A model generated the notes under the pieces. The model saw only the letters and a program-made list of their open reading frames with translations. It was not told the origin of the DNA and did not search any database. The translations under genes and the position numbers were made by a program. Positions 12,941-37,227 of a stretch of 64,000 nt of DNA are shown in pieces. Source of the stretch: Stramonita haemastoma (taxonomy: Eukaryota > Mollusca > Gastropoda > Neogastropoda > Muricidae); assembly GCA_030674155.1 (NCBI GenBank), contig CM060335.1, positions 49,656,969 to 49,720,968 of the forward strand. Direction: 5' to 3'. Position 1 is the stretch's first letter. Every line of letters begins with the position of its first letter.

Positions 12941-14799
12941 AGGCTGAGACAGTTTATCACTTGTTTTTGGTTTGACTGCTACCTCCTCCACAGAAGATCT
13001 CATCTGAATGGTTAAACGTTGAAGTCTATTTACACAGAAGCAAAATGTACACAACATTGAATTCTCTTTGGGATGATGCCTTTGGTTTCAGTCCCTAAAT
13101 TGGCACTGCTGAACACACTGAGTTGTGAGAAAACTCAGCAGCCCTAAGACAACTCAGCTCAACAGCAGGAGCTTTGGGGTTGTTTTTAGAGGGGGTGTTT
13201 GTTTTGTTTCATAAAATTGCTTACTGAATGCTTATTTTTTTGTATCTTGTTTGTATTCATAGTAGTAGATGACAGAGGCCACACCCCAGCTTGCTAAGGT
13301 CTGCAGACATAACAAACACAAAGAGTTGTGATGTATCAAAAGTAGATCTTCTGATACCGTTTGTATCCTATCAGAGTAAATTATCTAGTTACCTCATCTT
13401 TGAAACTCTGTATTTCTAAAACTATTTCTCCTATATTTCTAATACTTTCTCTTATAATACATTGACATGTTTTCAAGTAAAGGGCATTCGCTTCACCTTT
13501 TTCAAATTTCGTATTCAAGTTTACAACTCAGGGGTGAAAAAATACCCCTTGTGTGTTAATTTAAATGGCTTGCGATTTTTGCTGGAACAAAACTTTGAAT
13601 GTCTGTTTGTGCGTGAGTACATGCATGTATGTATGAATGTGTGACTGTGTTTATCTGCATGCAAACATGCATGTTTGATTACAAAAAATCTGAAGAAAGG
13701 ACTTTTTTGCCTTTTGCTTACTGCTCCAATTCTGCTACAACTGCTACATCTGAAAAAAGGACTTCTTTTTTTTAAATAAGAAGCAAAACTGTAAAAACTA
13801 CTAATGCCTTTTGCTTACTGCTACAATTTCTCAGACAATGAGGCACCTTAAAGCAAGATATGACTAGAACAGTTTATTTTTTAGGCATGTGCCTTGCCCT
13901 AATATCATTCTGTCTAAAGTCATAATGTGATAGTACTCTGACAAAGCCTCAACAAGGCACAATCAAAAGCATCTCCTGGATAGGTGTAATGTCCTCTGCC
14001 TTGTGTGATAAAGGTCATTTAACACACAAAAATAATGATGTGTGTGCACAGGCTTGTATATGTACATGCTTGTTTGAGTATATGTTAGTAAGTTCATGGT
14101 ACACATGTCATCAACTCGCCTCCTTTTCCCAAAAAGAATTCTCATCTCTTTTACTTCTTCTCAGCCTCCTCCCCTAACACTGCAACCACACTAAGCTATA
14201 CTTTCATTCATTCATTAATTCGTTCGTTTGTTCATTGATTCATTCATTCAAACACAAATAACAGAACAACAACAAAAGCAAACTTTTCACTTACATTTCC
14301 ACACAAAACAATCTCTTCCTTGGACAAGGAAATTTTCCCTGTTACTCAAAGAACAGCAACAATGGAACTGACCACACCACAACACATCCGCCACAAAATC
14401 ACAATGTTTTGAATAAAATATTTTCTGGCAAGACGGGCTTAGTTAACTGATGAAACCAGTAAAACAGAAAAGAGGAGCTAAAAGAATTGTTGCTGAAACA
14501 AAGGGGATACAACAAACTCATACCCCATGGAATAAGTTTAGGAAAAAAACAACTAAAAAAAAACCCCACTCCTCTCTTAGCACCTTTCATTTTGCATGCT
14601 TCATGTCCAATCTTCCAAATGGTTGGCCAACATTTCACCTCATTATGACATAAATAACATTAAAACACTGAATTCAGATGCTATTCATGTTTGTTTGAGA
14701 AGGAAATAAATTCCTCTTACTGACTGGATAACAGTTATAAATCTGTTTTACTTCAGGCTGAAGGAAACTTTGGGAAAACCCCAAAAAGGGTTAACCCAT
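12941..14799. other. Repeat-poor DNA with a small interspersed duplication
   Basis: Near 13690-13830 two short motifs, TCTGAARAAAGGACTT and GCCTTTTGCTTACTGCT, each occur twice in interleaved order. No gene is visible. Confidence 0.45.
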
Positions 14800-14963
14800 C
14801 TTTTATTTATTTATTTATTTTCTTTTATATTGAGGATAATGGAATCAGCACTTGTGCTTTTTTACATCCAGTCCCTGTGTGTATACAGTTTTTGTAAATC
14901 ATGTCATCTGTTCCCACCGGCACACGATGGCCTACTCTTATGAAAAGTGGAAAAGGATTTAAT
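14800..14963 (-). mobile_element. SINE tail fragment, main family
   Basis: TTTAT-repeat tail, ATTGAGGATAATGGAAT, TCCAGTCCCTGTGTGTATAC and CCCACCGGCACACGATGGCC in minus orientation. The head half is lost. Confidence 0.85.
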
Positions 14964-16167
14964 CATCTTGTAGATGCAGAGGCAGCAAACTATACAACCT
15001 GCCCAGTAGGCAAGGAAAAGTTTGTAAGATGATGAATGTATACGTAAGGTATGTACACAAAATATTGCCATGCTGATAACGGCCTTGATGGGACCAGGAT
15101 CTGCAAGATACCTCTATACCCACAGTCACAATGTGCTAAACATGGACAGAGAATATATATACACATGTCCAACCCTCCAGTGCAGCTGCAGACTGAGAAT
15201 TTCATGGTTGTTCCTTCATCACGGCTCTCCAAACTGTGTATCTCCACATTTCCCCATCATGTAATCAACATCATCTTACTGCCTTGCCCTCACCAAAGAA
15301 TGTGTTCTCCTTTAACACTTTGTTCAAACAAGCAAAACAAACACCCCCCCCCCTTCCCCTCCTCCCCCCCCCCAAAAATCAAATAACTTTACTCTGACCT
15401 AAAGAGTTCACTTCTCTCTCTCTCTCTCTCTGTTTCACCTTGCAGAGTTACATTTTCCAGTAAATATCAAGCAATCTCAACTCTAATAAACATGTTACAC
15501 ATTTTTTAATACAATCTGAACCTCCCAACTTAAATCTTTTCATACACATATGCTGAAAAATACTCCCCCCCTCCCCCCCCCAAAAAAAAATGACAAGTCA
15601 AAAACACAACATAAAAATAAGCACAACGAAACAGCAACAACAAAATATGTGAGCACAGTCCACATAATGCGAAGACAAGAAACACAACTTGAATAAATAC
15701 ATCACAGAACACAATACTTAGAAATAAACATGCATACATAAGTATGCATAAAACATAAGACTCCTTTTTTTTTTTAAGTATAAATTATGATTGCAACAAT
15801 ACTGACTAAATCTATTGCAAATCATTTTTTTGATGTCAAACAGCTGGCTAGGATCAAAAAGAAAAATATTGTACCCATCATAATCCCTGTCCAAAAATGT
15901 TTTACACAAGTTCTTATGTCAGTCAACTGTCAGTGGACTTGGGTCCATCCACTCACAAACGCGTGAGGCGTGCCAGCAAAGTGTGTAGAGACACACTGTT
16001 GAAGTGATAGCTGAGAATAATGGGTTGAACCTGTGCTTAAATTGAGGTTAATACAATAATAGGGGATGCAATACTCTATGCCACAAGGCAGCCAACCTTA
16101 CTAGATCTTGTGATTAGGACTTGGGTGTGATTAGACATCCCTCTAAGGGGTTGAACATGTTTCAAGT
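14964..16167. other. Unique A/C-rich DNA with poly(C) and CT runs
   Basis: No gene recognised. Short CT run at 15414-15431, C-rich runs near 15344-15373 and 15564-15581. Confidence 0.4.
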
Positions 16168-16836
16168 TTAACTCTCTTAGTCCCAAACCGGGATTGAATA
16201 ATTGCGCCCCCCCCCTGAATCCGAACAGGGATTTGCCAGGATTTACACACACTAGATTTCTATCACTAATTGCTACCACATGCCAAAGCTCTATCAGGCC
16301 AGAAAGAGAAACCCTGTAGAGTGTCTGGAAGTAATTATAGCTGCTGGCATGTACTTAGAAGGAGGAAAAGGCCAGCCAGCATATGTGACGCTCCACCACG
16401 AAATGAGTCGCTTAGCACATTACCCAATTTTGCGCTAGGAGCCTTTAAAGGCAGGTGGGGGTCAAGTTGTCAATTTTGTGATTTTGATTGATTATTAAAC
16501 TAGATCTGTTTATTTATCTTATAATGAAATATCAAGGTATAATTTTTTTTCCTTTTGCTTTTAAATGTGTTTTGAAAATACCAAAGCACTCATTCTGACA
16601 ACCTGTTACTAAAATAAACTTGCCCGTTTCTCATTTTGTCACATCCTGCAGTCTATCATTTCAATTTGTAATAATGTTGCACGGAATTGTCCGATTTTCA
16701 ATCTTTTTTTTGTATTTGATAGCAAATTTATTGCACATTAATAACATGTCAATAACTAAAAATTGACCTCATGTGCACTCTGTCTCATTATGTGGTGGAG
16801 CGTCACATATGTGCCTGACGAATGCAAGAGGGTTAA
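16168..16836 (+). mobile_element. piggyBac-type MITE carrying a nested MITE
   Basis: It begins TTAACTCTCTTAGTCCC and ends GCAAGAGGGTTAA, i.e. TTAA target site plus CCCTCTT-type terminal inverted repeats as in piggyBac elements. Internal sequence matches the solo copies at 22222 and 25962. A second element (16384-16807) is inserted at a TA within it, and about 55 bp next to the right end have been deleted. Confidence 0.88.
16384..16807 (+). mobile_element. 424-bp MITE with TA target site, nested
   Basis: Terminal inverted repeat TGTGACGCTCCACCAC at both ends (one mismatch region further in), flanked by TA on each side. Comparison with solo piggyBac-type copies shows a clean insertion with TA duplication, as for Tc1/mariner-derived MITEs. 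A second copy in opposite orientation lies at 37228-37650. It has no coding capacity. Confidence 0.9.
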
Positions 16837-17112
16837 TTTTCAGTGCAGTTTTTTTTTTTTTTTTTTTAGTTTTGCAGACAGAATGATAACAGGTACAAAT
16901 ACTGGCATACAGGAACCAAAGAAACAATGCGATAACAGCCGTGAAGCAAGCAGTTAAAGTTTTATGGTACTGTTGCCTTTTGGAATGAATGTGAAACCAG
17001 TACAAACACAGCTACACCTTTACTTTCTTTTGTCTAGTTTAAAACAACTTGTTGATGGTATGGAGATACAGTATGGAATGTTTTTCATTTCTGCTTCTGA
17101 CTGAAAAGGTAG

Positions 17113-17114
<2 letters not shown>
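16837..17114. other. Unique DNA
   Basis: Contains a poly(T) run at 16850-16867. Nothing recognisable. Confidence 0.4.
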
Positions 17115-17185
<71 letters not shown>

Positions 17186-17218
17186 TGTGTGAGCGTGCGT
17201 GCGTGCGTGTGTGTGTGT
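17115..17218. repeat. (GT)n then (GCGT)n microsatellite
   Basis: Alternating purine-pyrimidine throughout. The same GT-to-GCGT transition occurs at 61562-61690. Confidence 0.95.
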
Positions 17219-17264
17219 ATCATCGACTTATTTTGTGCAATAACAACAGCTTTCATCTTTATCA

Positions 17265-17445
17265 AGATAGGGGGTGGAACAGTCTAGTGGTTAGAGCATT
17301 GTACTCAAATTCTGATGGCCCTGGTTTGAGCCACCAGCAGAGACACACACACACACAGATACTGACTAATATACACTCTGCTGAGAAACTCTGATAGTAA
17401 TGCAGGATCTCCTCTGCTGAGAAACTCTGATAGTAATGCAGGATC
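17265..17445 (+). repeat. SINE-like head followed by a 36-bp tandem duplication
   Basis: 17268-17340 resembles a tRNA-like head (CAGTCTAGTGGTTAGAGCAT ... GGTTTGAGCC). CTCTGCTGAGAAACTCTGAT and the following 16 bases then occur twice in a row (about 17373-17408 and 17409-17444). Confidence 0.6.
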
Positions 17446-19613
17446 TACTGTGACTGGTGGCCCTGCACATGCCTCCTTTTAAAAGCTTCTATCTTGGAAC
17501 TTTGGCTGTCTGCATGTCCTGTGGACAGACAAAAAATACTATCTGAATATTACCTGTGCAGCCAGAAAAAAACAACTTTTTTTTGGTTTGCTATTAGAGT
17601 GAAGAATTCTCTCTCCACTATCTTAAATACATCTCTGATTTCTGGTCCTCTGATTTTTGTTTTTTCATATTTTGATATGTAATCAGGGCTCTAAAATGAT
17701 TGGTGTTCATGTTCAGTTCAGTTTGTTACATATCATATAGATTCACAGGCACTTGTGTACAGATTCTCAAGAATAAATAGGTTTTGATTAAAATACATCT
17801 CTTTCTTATTGTTCTAGTTTGCTATGTTGTTATACACGAATAAGCATTACAAAAAATGCGTCTTTTTATTTGGTGACTGGATATACACTGACTAATATAC
17901 TGCTTGAACACAAGGGCAACAAAATATACTGAAAACATTGCTAGAATATGTTTGTAAGTTACTGTCCTCTTTTCACAAATCAATCCCCCCCCCATGTAAT
18001 ATGTACAAAACATCTTATTGACACTGATTGCCTATGCTGCTGAATTCTAACCTGGCAGGCTAAGACCATGCTCTTTACATAACTATACTGATATTAACAC
18101 ATGTATGTATCCACTCTACCCACACACTGAAACAAACTAAAACACAAACTCAACTCACAAAAAACGGAACACACAGCCTGTCCAAAAAGATTGCAAAACC
18201 TGATGATACAGGGTCAAACAGGGCGACGATAAATGAACAAGTTGAACATAATTATGAACACTCTGTGTTTTGTATACATCTACCCTACACTTTTACAAAG
18301 ATGATTGTGTTATGCTGTACTTGTGATTGCTATTCCCCACCTCCCTGTTTCACACATGTCCTAAGGTCTGATTGTCATGAGGTTGCTTGCTGAAGAAGAC
18401 CAAAGCCACACTTTTCTGTATTTTTGTTGAGATACAAAGCTTCTTTGTACACATCTTATCCTGGTAATACGGTACTTTTACTTTAGGTACAAATGCTTTC
18501 TTTTTCATTTACCTATGACTAACTATAAAATTATACACACTGTGACAGTTATAAGACTCATAGTTTCTCCATGTATGATACCTCGTGCACATTTTAGACC
18601 TGAACGTTTTTCCTCAGGAAAGTTCTGCCCTTCACAAACATAATGTGGTAAAGGCCCACATCTCTGCTGAATCCACTGACTGTAGGGCAAACACCTCACG
18701 GCTGCTGTCAGTCACCTGAAGCTCAAAATGAAAGGGAAAAAGTTCACCATTGTCAAGCATTACAATCATTGCACTGCAAGGGTTAATTAAAAGGAAGGGG
18801 GGGGGGGACAGAAGGCAGGAGACTTGACAGCACTGCAGTTCAGCAAGACACCATGCTTTGCTACCACTGTGCAGCTTGAATAAAAACCGTCTGCAAAAAT
18901 AACCACCTACGTGACTCTTGTTCCATCTCCATGACATACACCCACTTGGACTGTTCAGTTCAATTTAACCCATGGGATACCATTCTCACATCTTATAGCC
19001 TACAGCCATCCAGAGAAAAAAACAACACCTCCCATACATCTGATTTAGTTTTACTATCCCCACTAAATGACAACATAACACCAAAGTGGACAAAAAAGGA
19101 GACAAAACAAAAACAAAAACAAACCCATCCACAACAACCACCCGAGTATTACTGCAGCATATTGTGTTTGCTGGCTCCCCCCCCACCCACCCCCACATAA
19201 TCCAATACTGACCTGTAGGAGTAACTGTTCACTGCTTAGGGCTACAATACCTACACCACCAAACAGCAATGTACCTGTAGCCTTGTTTCTTTCTCCCCCT
19301 CCACAGACCCATCTTCTTTGAGCAATGTTCGCGATATGCAACAATCACCCGACTGTTAGGAAACTCTCCTCCATGCACAGAGCCAGTCATCATTTATCCA
19401 ACAAGCCAACTGTCCTTGTCAGGACGTCACGGGACAACCCCCCACACCTCAGCACACAACAGAAATCGGCATGACTGTTCGGCAACATATCTTCAGCCTC
19501 ACAAAACAACAACAAAAACCCACCCACCCACCCTGACAATCATGCCAAACAAAACATGTTGCAGAGATAGCTGACACAGAACACAAGTGACATGCTACAA
19601 AGGTGTGTATATG

Positions 19614-19617
<4 letters not shown>
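17446..19617. other. Unique AT-rich DNA
   Basis: No gene recognised. Short homopolymer runs only (poly(G) at 18798-18807, C-rich run at 19178-19195). Confidence 0.4.

Positions 19618-19705
<88 letters not shown>
19618..19705. repeat. (GT)n microsatellite
   Basis: About 44 pure GT units. Confidence 0.97.
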
Positions 19706-19709
<4 letters not shown>

Positions 19710-20504
19710 CGCTTGCACAGTATGTCACCGATACATGCAGTTCTGAAAAACAGCACTGTCTCTCATCAACCCCCTCCCTCCTGCTCTATATATACACCAC
19801 CAACACATCAACAACTCACCACCAACATCCATTCTGCAAAACAAACGTGAACACAATGACACCCGGACAAAACCGATGACTGGACAGGGCACTCAATAAA
19901 TAATGCATGAAACAAACACACACACATCACACCCCCACTCCACTCTGCAGACTAAGAACAGCACAGTCAGTTAGGTGCTGAGGAAACAACAGGGAATGTG
20001 GAAGAACCACACAGACTGGTGGATTCTGATGATGATGACGACGACCTGTACAGCTGGCTGGGTAACGACTATCATCCAGGTAAACTGTCCTCAGTCTACT
20101 TGTGCCAGACACTTCACGGTGAACACACATACACACATACATCCTGAACCAGTGACTAAAGCTGCAACGCAACAGCATGTCGCACGTGTCGTGTACGGTA
20201 CAGTAAAACAACAACAGCAGGCTAAACAACAGAAACGTGGTCACCCAAACACACTGACCTACCAAAACCTGAACCAGTACCAAGTTAATCCACGACCAAC
20301 CAGGACTAAGATGAACAGCAAAGTGCTAAACGAGCAGCACAACTAAAGCGAGAAACTAAACCAATCCGCTGTGCAGGCCAAAACACAACACACACTGAAA
20401 TGTTCTCAAGTACATCCACATACAGAAAAAATCCTCAAAAAGAAGCAGAGTGTCCCACAACATCTGACCAGGACTACAAAAACGGGAAGAGAACATATTC
20501 TCCT
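19706..20504. other. Unique A/C-rich DNA
   Basis: An open plus frame of about 120 codons (19975-20346) is compositionally biased and unrecognised. I do not call it a gene. Confidence 0.4.
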
Positions 20505-20605
20505 GAGTGCGTAACGAATTGTCAGTTGACATTCAAAGTGCGTAACGAATTGTCCGTTGACATTCAAAGTGCGTAACGAATCGTCAGTTGACAATTCAAA
20601 GTGAC
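20505..20605. repeat. Three-copy 37-38 bp tandem repeat
   Basis: GTGCGTAACGAATTGTCAGT, then TGACATTCAAA, three times at about 20508, 20545 and 20570-20605, with one or two changes per unit. Confidence 0.85.
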
Positions 20606-20655
20606 GAGAAGGAAGCGAGAGAGAGGTCAGCCCAATAGTGGCAAGGGGAGGTAAG

Positions 20656-20673
20656 GGGGGGGGGGGGGGAGGT

Positions 20674-20713
<40 letters not shown>
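20656..20713 (+). repeat. Long poly(G) tract
   Basis: About 55 G in a row broken by one A and two T. On the gene strand it is poly(C). Confidence 0.95.
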
Positions 20714-20714
<1 letters not shown>

Positions 20715-21454
20715 GGACTGAAAAAAGAACAAGAGCATTGAGGTGGTGTCAGGTATCAAGTGTTACCAGCTCTCTCCCGCACAGAAGGTTTGAGGTGGTA
20801 TCAGGTATCCTATCTTATCTGCTCTCCTGGACAGAAACAAAGTTTGGTGGCCATGGCTTCAACTTTCAACTCCACAAACAATCAAGGCATACGCTTGAGA
20901 CAACAACAACAAAAAAAACCCACTCCCCCTCCCTCCACCAACCCCCCCCCCCCCCCCCTCCCCAAAACAAAAACTGAAAACCAATAATCTCCATTTCTTC
21001 ACTATCATGCAGTGTTTTTCACACCGGAAAAAAAAGTTTGGGGCTAAAGGCAGCCAAAGTGTGGTCACTTTGTGGTCACCATTCCTCGTGCTCTGCCCTC
21101 TAGCATTCCCCAAAGGTCAGGGTCAAGGCTGCCACCCACGGCAGCACATTCCGTCAGAACACAACACTCCTCCCCCTCCCCCTCCAACCCTGTTGCCCCC
21201 CACACTTCTCTGTCCCTGGTTTCTGTCTGCTCACCACCAGTTCTTCAACCTCTCACACCAAACCTTGACAGGAGAGAAAAAAAAAAAAAAGGAAAAAAAG
21301 GAAAGAGCCCTGTAAAAGAGCAGTCCCCAACAATTCCAGTTCCCACATATCTCAAGCTGTACTGCTGACTTTTTTGTGTTCAAAGGAGACCGAGAAAAAA
21401 AAAAAAAAAAAAAGAGCACAGAAAAAAAAAGAAAAAAAGACAGAGGCGGTGACA
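20714..21454 (-). other. TMEM164 proximal 3' UTR (presumed)
   Basis: This follows the stop codon directly. On the gene strand it is T- and pyrimidine-rich, with poly(T) tracts at 21392-21413 and 21272-21298. No AATAAA is seen close to the stop, so the transcript probably extends further left. Confidence 0.5.
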
Positions 21455-33464
<12,010 letters not shown>

Positions 33465-33554
33465 CCTGGGCTGTGGCGGTGGTGGTGGAGGTGGTGGGGG
33501 TGGTGGATGTTTTGGTGCTGGTGAGGGAGGGGGTGTTCTAGTTCTTCATCTTGT
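33465..33554 (-). other. TMEM164: TMEM164 5' UTR part of the first coding exon
   Basis: A strong acceptor (run of T then CAG) ends at 33555, so the mature exon probably starts at 33554 and contributes 90 nt of leader before the start codon. The leader is dominated by a CCA/CAC-rich stretch. An upstream noncoding exon must exist but cannot be identified here, so the promoter is unplaced. Confidence 0.6.
33538..33549 (-). other. Minimal uORF in the TMEM164 leader
   Basis: ATG AAG AAC TAG lies five bases after the predicted splice acceptor and 74 nt before the main start. The ATG has A at -3, so it could be recognised. Whether it is in the mature mRNA depends on the predicted acceptor. Confidence 0.45.
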
Positions 33555-34547
33555 CTGAAAAAAACACAGAACGTATCCTCCACTGTTATTTTTGTCATTT
33601 ACTAGCGGATGTAGAGAATGTTCAAGGTTGTATGTCTGTGCTTTTCATGTAACGCAGGTCACAAACACACACACACACTTTGACCCTCAATAAAGGTCAC
33701 TTTGACTTGCCTTGACACATCACAGTCCATTTTTCTGTTTTTTCATACCAGTGCAAATAATTAGACAGACAGTGAAAGGCATCCCCCTTCCCATGAAGAA
33801 AAAAAAAGAGCAAGGAAGGAACAAAAACAGCGACAGGAATAACGACAAATCAAACACATTGTTCAGATAATTACATCTACTCCTAAAAACAATGCAAACA
33901 GAAAAATCAAAGCACTGACCAGAATACTCACAGTATGCTTGAATTTGTTGGGGTAGGGGGGGTATTAGACTCTAAGACACACAATAAGTAATAAATGAAA
34001 CAAAAGTAACAGTGAACCTTATAACAAAGAAAAAAATGCTTTAAAAAGTGAAAGTGCACCAAATTCAAACTCATGAATGATGATTTATCACTGTTACTCA
34101 TGTTAATGAAGGAAAACCCACCCAGCCTCCCAAAACAAGTTCACTCCATAGCAGCAAGTTTCTACAGATCTATCAGTAAAGACAGAAGAAGCTGACCAGG
34201 GAATCTTCTGACACAAACTGTTCTGTCCTTTGTTGTAGTGCAGCTAAGCCAGCTAGAGGTTCCATCAAGACTGGTGGTTGTGATGTAACAACAGCCTCAC
34301 TCAGCCCCCACAATGGTGACTGCGTTCAATAATTCACACCACTCTGCACCTGCAGTGTGAACCTCTTACCCCTGTCCCTGGTGCACAGTCAGTGGAGTGG
34401 AGGAGCACACCACACCTTTTGTTTCCAGGCTTTGCCACTTGCATTGACCTGACTTCTCCCCTAACTCCTTGAGGAGTCTGTCATAAGGGGATTGCACTCA
34501 CACAGTGTCTTGGAGGCGGACAAACTGAACCTGATTGGGGGGGGGGG
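33555..34547. other. Upstream or 5' UTR intron of TMEM164
   Basis: No exon identified. A (CA)n at 33664-33677 and an AATAAA near 33690 are not linked to a gene. 34450-34486 resembles 29367-29400 (ACTCCTTGAGGAGTC), a small dispersed palindrome-containing segment. Confidence 0.45.
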
Positions 34548-34550
34548 GGG

Positions 34551-34886
34551 GACGGGATAGCCTAGTGGTCAGAACATTGCGCTTGCAACTTGACAACCCA
34601 GGTTCGATTCCCATACGAGGGGATTTTTCTCCTGGAGTTAACATCAGTGCTGACTCCACTCTCCCCAAAGTCCTTCGGATGAGACTATAAACCGAGGCCC
34701 AATGTGTGAACACACGCAGAACATCTTGCGCACACATTAAATCCTGTTCCGCTTTTCATAAGAGTAGGCCATTGTGTGCTGGTGGGAACAGATGACAGGA
34801 TTTACAAAACTGCATGCACACGGGGACTGGATGTAAAAAAGCACATGAGTGCTTATTCCATTAATCTTGATATAAAAGAATAAGGA
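34551..34886 (+). mobile_element. tRNA-headed SINE, main family, full-length reference copy
   Basis: About 336 bp. The tRNA-like head has box A-like TAGCCTAGTGGTCAG (34558-34572) and box B-like GGTTCGATTCC (34602-34612). The body contains GGAGTTAACATCAGTGCTGA, and the tail is ATAAAAGAATAAGG. It follows a poly(G) run at 34537-34550. Confidence 0.92.
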
Positions 34887-35325
34887 ATGGAGCTTATTCC
34901 TCTCAGTCCAAGTGGCAGGTTCCACACTGGCTCTGTTCATGTCAGCCACACCATCACCCCTAGCTGGCCTACTCTTTAGGAGTCTATGTGGACAGGTTTG
35001 TAACTCATGTGCTAGATGGTCTGCCTGCATTAAATAATTTGCAAGTGAAGCTGGTTCATAGTTTCAGCCAAACAATTTGGGAGGGAGGGAAAGTGGAGGA
35101 GGGGGGGGGGGAGAGGGGTCAGTATCATGGTTAATTAATGTCAGGGGTAAATCCAATCCAACCCAGTTGTTTATAGCTCAGCCAACCACAGAGGCCATTA
35201 CCATTAGAGCTGTCACTGCAGAGGAAAATTTCCCTTGAATGAACTTTTCACTGAGATTAGAACCTGTGCTTTCAGTCACTGTCACATCATGCACTAGATG
35301 GCCTAACCACTAGGTCCCCCCTCCC
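34887..35325 (-). mobile_element. Dispersed fragment plus a third tRNA-headed SINE
   Basis: 35000-35065 (TGCTAGATGGTCTGCCTGCA ... GGTTCATAG) recurs at 36219-36275. 35160-35325, read on the minus strand, begins GGGGGACCTAGTGGTTAGGC and has a box-B-like AGGTTCTAATCTC, so it looks like another SINE. Confidence 0.6.
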
Positions 35326-35875
35326 CCCTTTCAAAAGAAAAAAGGAAACTGGGCTGGACTGAGAATACTGTATAAAACTGAACAGAAAAGATCTTGCTGA
35401 CATGACATGACAGGCACTCCTCTGACCAGACTGTAGGTTGGAAGAAAAATGTGGGAAAGCAGTGAATCAATGCATTATAAAGTCTGAAGTGGAGGCAGCC
35501 AAGATGACACGTTTAACTGGAGAGACATGCCCACAGTTGAATTCACTAGAAGTGTGTTGTCACTGCAACTATGTTCTTCAAACAACCATAAAACATCAAG
35601 GAAATGAAGATGTGGTGGGGTGGGGTGAGGGAAAGTTATCAAAACTAAGACCCTGCCCAAGAACTAGGTGTCATCCCCAAATTCTGCAATGTCCCACTAC
35701 AGAAAAGGAAGACAGATGACTGAGAAGCTAAGTCAATGACCCCTTCAACCACAGAGAAAACATGAACAAAGTCATGGAACTGGAATACCTGATATTACCA
35801 GCATGCATGCACATGATCAGCTGTATTCTTTGGAAAAAAAAAAGCTCCTGATTGCAGAATTAGTCAAGTCAAGTC
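35326..35875. other. Unique DNA
   Basis: A plus-strand open frame of ~93 codons (35438-35719) is unrecognised. It is not called as a gene. Confidence 0.35.
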
Positions 35876-35878
35876 AAG

Positions 35879-36055
35879 TGTGTGTGTGTGCATGTGTGTG
35901 CGCTTGCGTGTGTGAGTATGTTCGAATTTGCTGGGACCATGGATTGCTGTTGATTGCTTGTGTGATGTGTAGGTTGAATGCAAGCGCTTTGATTTGTTTT
36001 TACAAGATATAGTGCTATATAAGTTCCATGTATTATTATTATTATCATTATTAAA
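35879..36055 (-). mobile_element. Microsatellite-bounded core unit, copy
   Basis: On the minus strand it reads (AAT)n, TACATGGAACTTATATAGC, CTTGTAAAAACAAATCAAAG, AAGCAATCAACAGCAATCC, then (CA)n. This is the same arrangement as 3698-4041 and 47053-47265. Confidence 0.8.
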
Positions 36056-36116
36056 AACACTTTAATCATCCATGAAGGGCAATTACAATATTCGATGCTT
36101 TTCCTCTGTGAGTGTG

Positions 36117-36117
36117 G

Positions 36118-36196
<79 letters not shown>
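36117..36196. repeat. (GT)n microsatellite
   Basis: Pure GT, about 40 units. Confidence 0.97.
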
Positions 36197-36200
<4 letters not shown>

Positions 36201-36520
36201 AATATATACAATTTGTAACTTATGCGCTAGGTGGTCTGCCTATATTAATTTGCAAGTGAAGATGGTTCATAGTGTTTGTGTGTGAATGAATCTAATACAG
36301 TTTTAATCATTTCTGTTCAATTGTTTTAATTTATAAAAGGGGGGAAGGGGGAGAGGCAATAACCAGGGGGATGGCTCTCCTGAAGTTAGTTCATCCAGGG
36401 AATGCTTTATGATTGACAGGAGATGCAGACCCTACAGAATCAATCATACCTGAGAGTACACAGGTGTGTCTGTATAGACTGTACAATTATGTTGTATATG
36501 TCTGGAATGCAAAGTTCTGC

Positions 36521-36551
36521 ATGTGTGTGTGTGTGTGGTGTGTGTGTGTGT

Positions 36552-36632
<81 letters not shown>

Positions 36633-36640
36633 CATGTGTG
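36521..36640. repeat. (GT)n microsatellite with GCGC end
   Basis: GT tract with a few interruptions, ending GCGCGCG. Confidence 0.95.
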
Positions 36641-37225
36641 TGTAAAATCTGATCACAAATATCACAAATAAGTTTTCTGATAAAACCAAAAAAAATATGA
36701 TGACAAAAAGTCTTGAAGTAAAATAACAATTCAGAAATAATAACATTTTAAAATGATATATGAATAACTAAACAGTTGATTAAAAACAAGACAACGAATA
36801 AAGCAAACAGAAATTCACACGCACACACAACTGATGTGCGCACGCACGCGCACACACACACATACAAACACACACACACACTCAGAGAGAGAGAAAAGCA
36901 TCAACAGAAATATTCAACCAACTCTTAAAAACATAAAGACTGACAATAGATTTAGAAATAGAATACCAGCAAACAGACAAGTTAACAAATGATAAACCAA
37001 CCAACCTCAGAACACACAAAAGCTTTCTCCATCAACGACACAAACTTTTCTGGCTTACAGATCAGTCACGCTAGAAAGTTCTAGAATTCTAACCTGTCTG
37101 AAACACAAACTGTTTGTTCAGTACTGTACTTGACAAGGCAGGAGTGGAGTGAAGATAAACAAACAGGAGATAAACTTGCTGTCTTGCTCAGTGTCAACCA
37201 TCCACCACTGGTGGCAGTAATAATA
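36641..37225. other. Unique AT-rich DNA
   Basis: Small CACG-rich run at 36817-36880. No gene. Confidence 0.4.
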
Positions 37226-37227
37226 TA

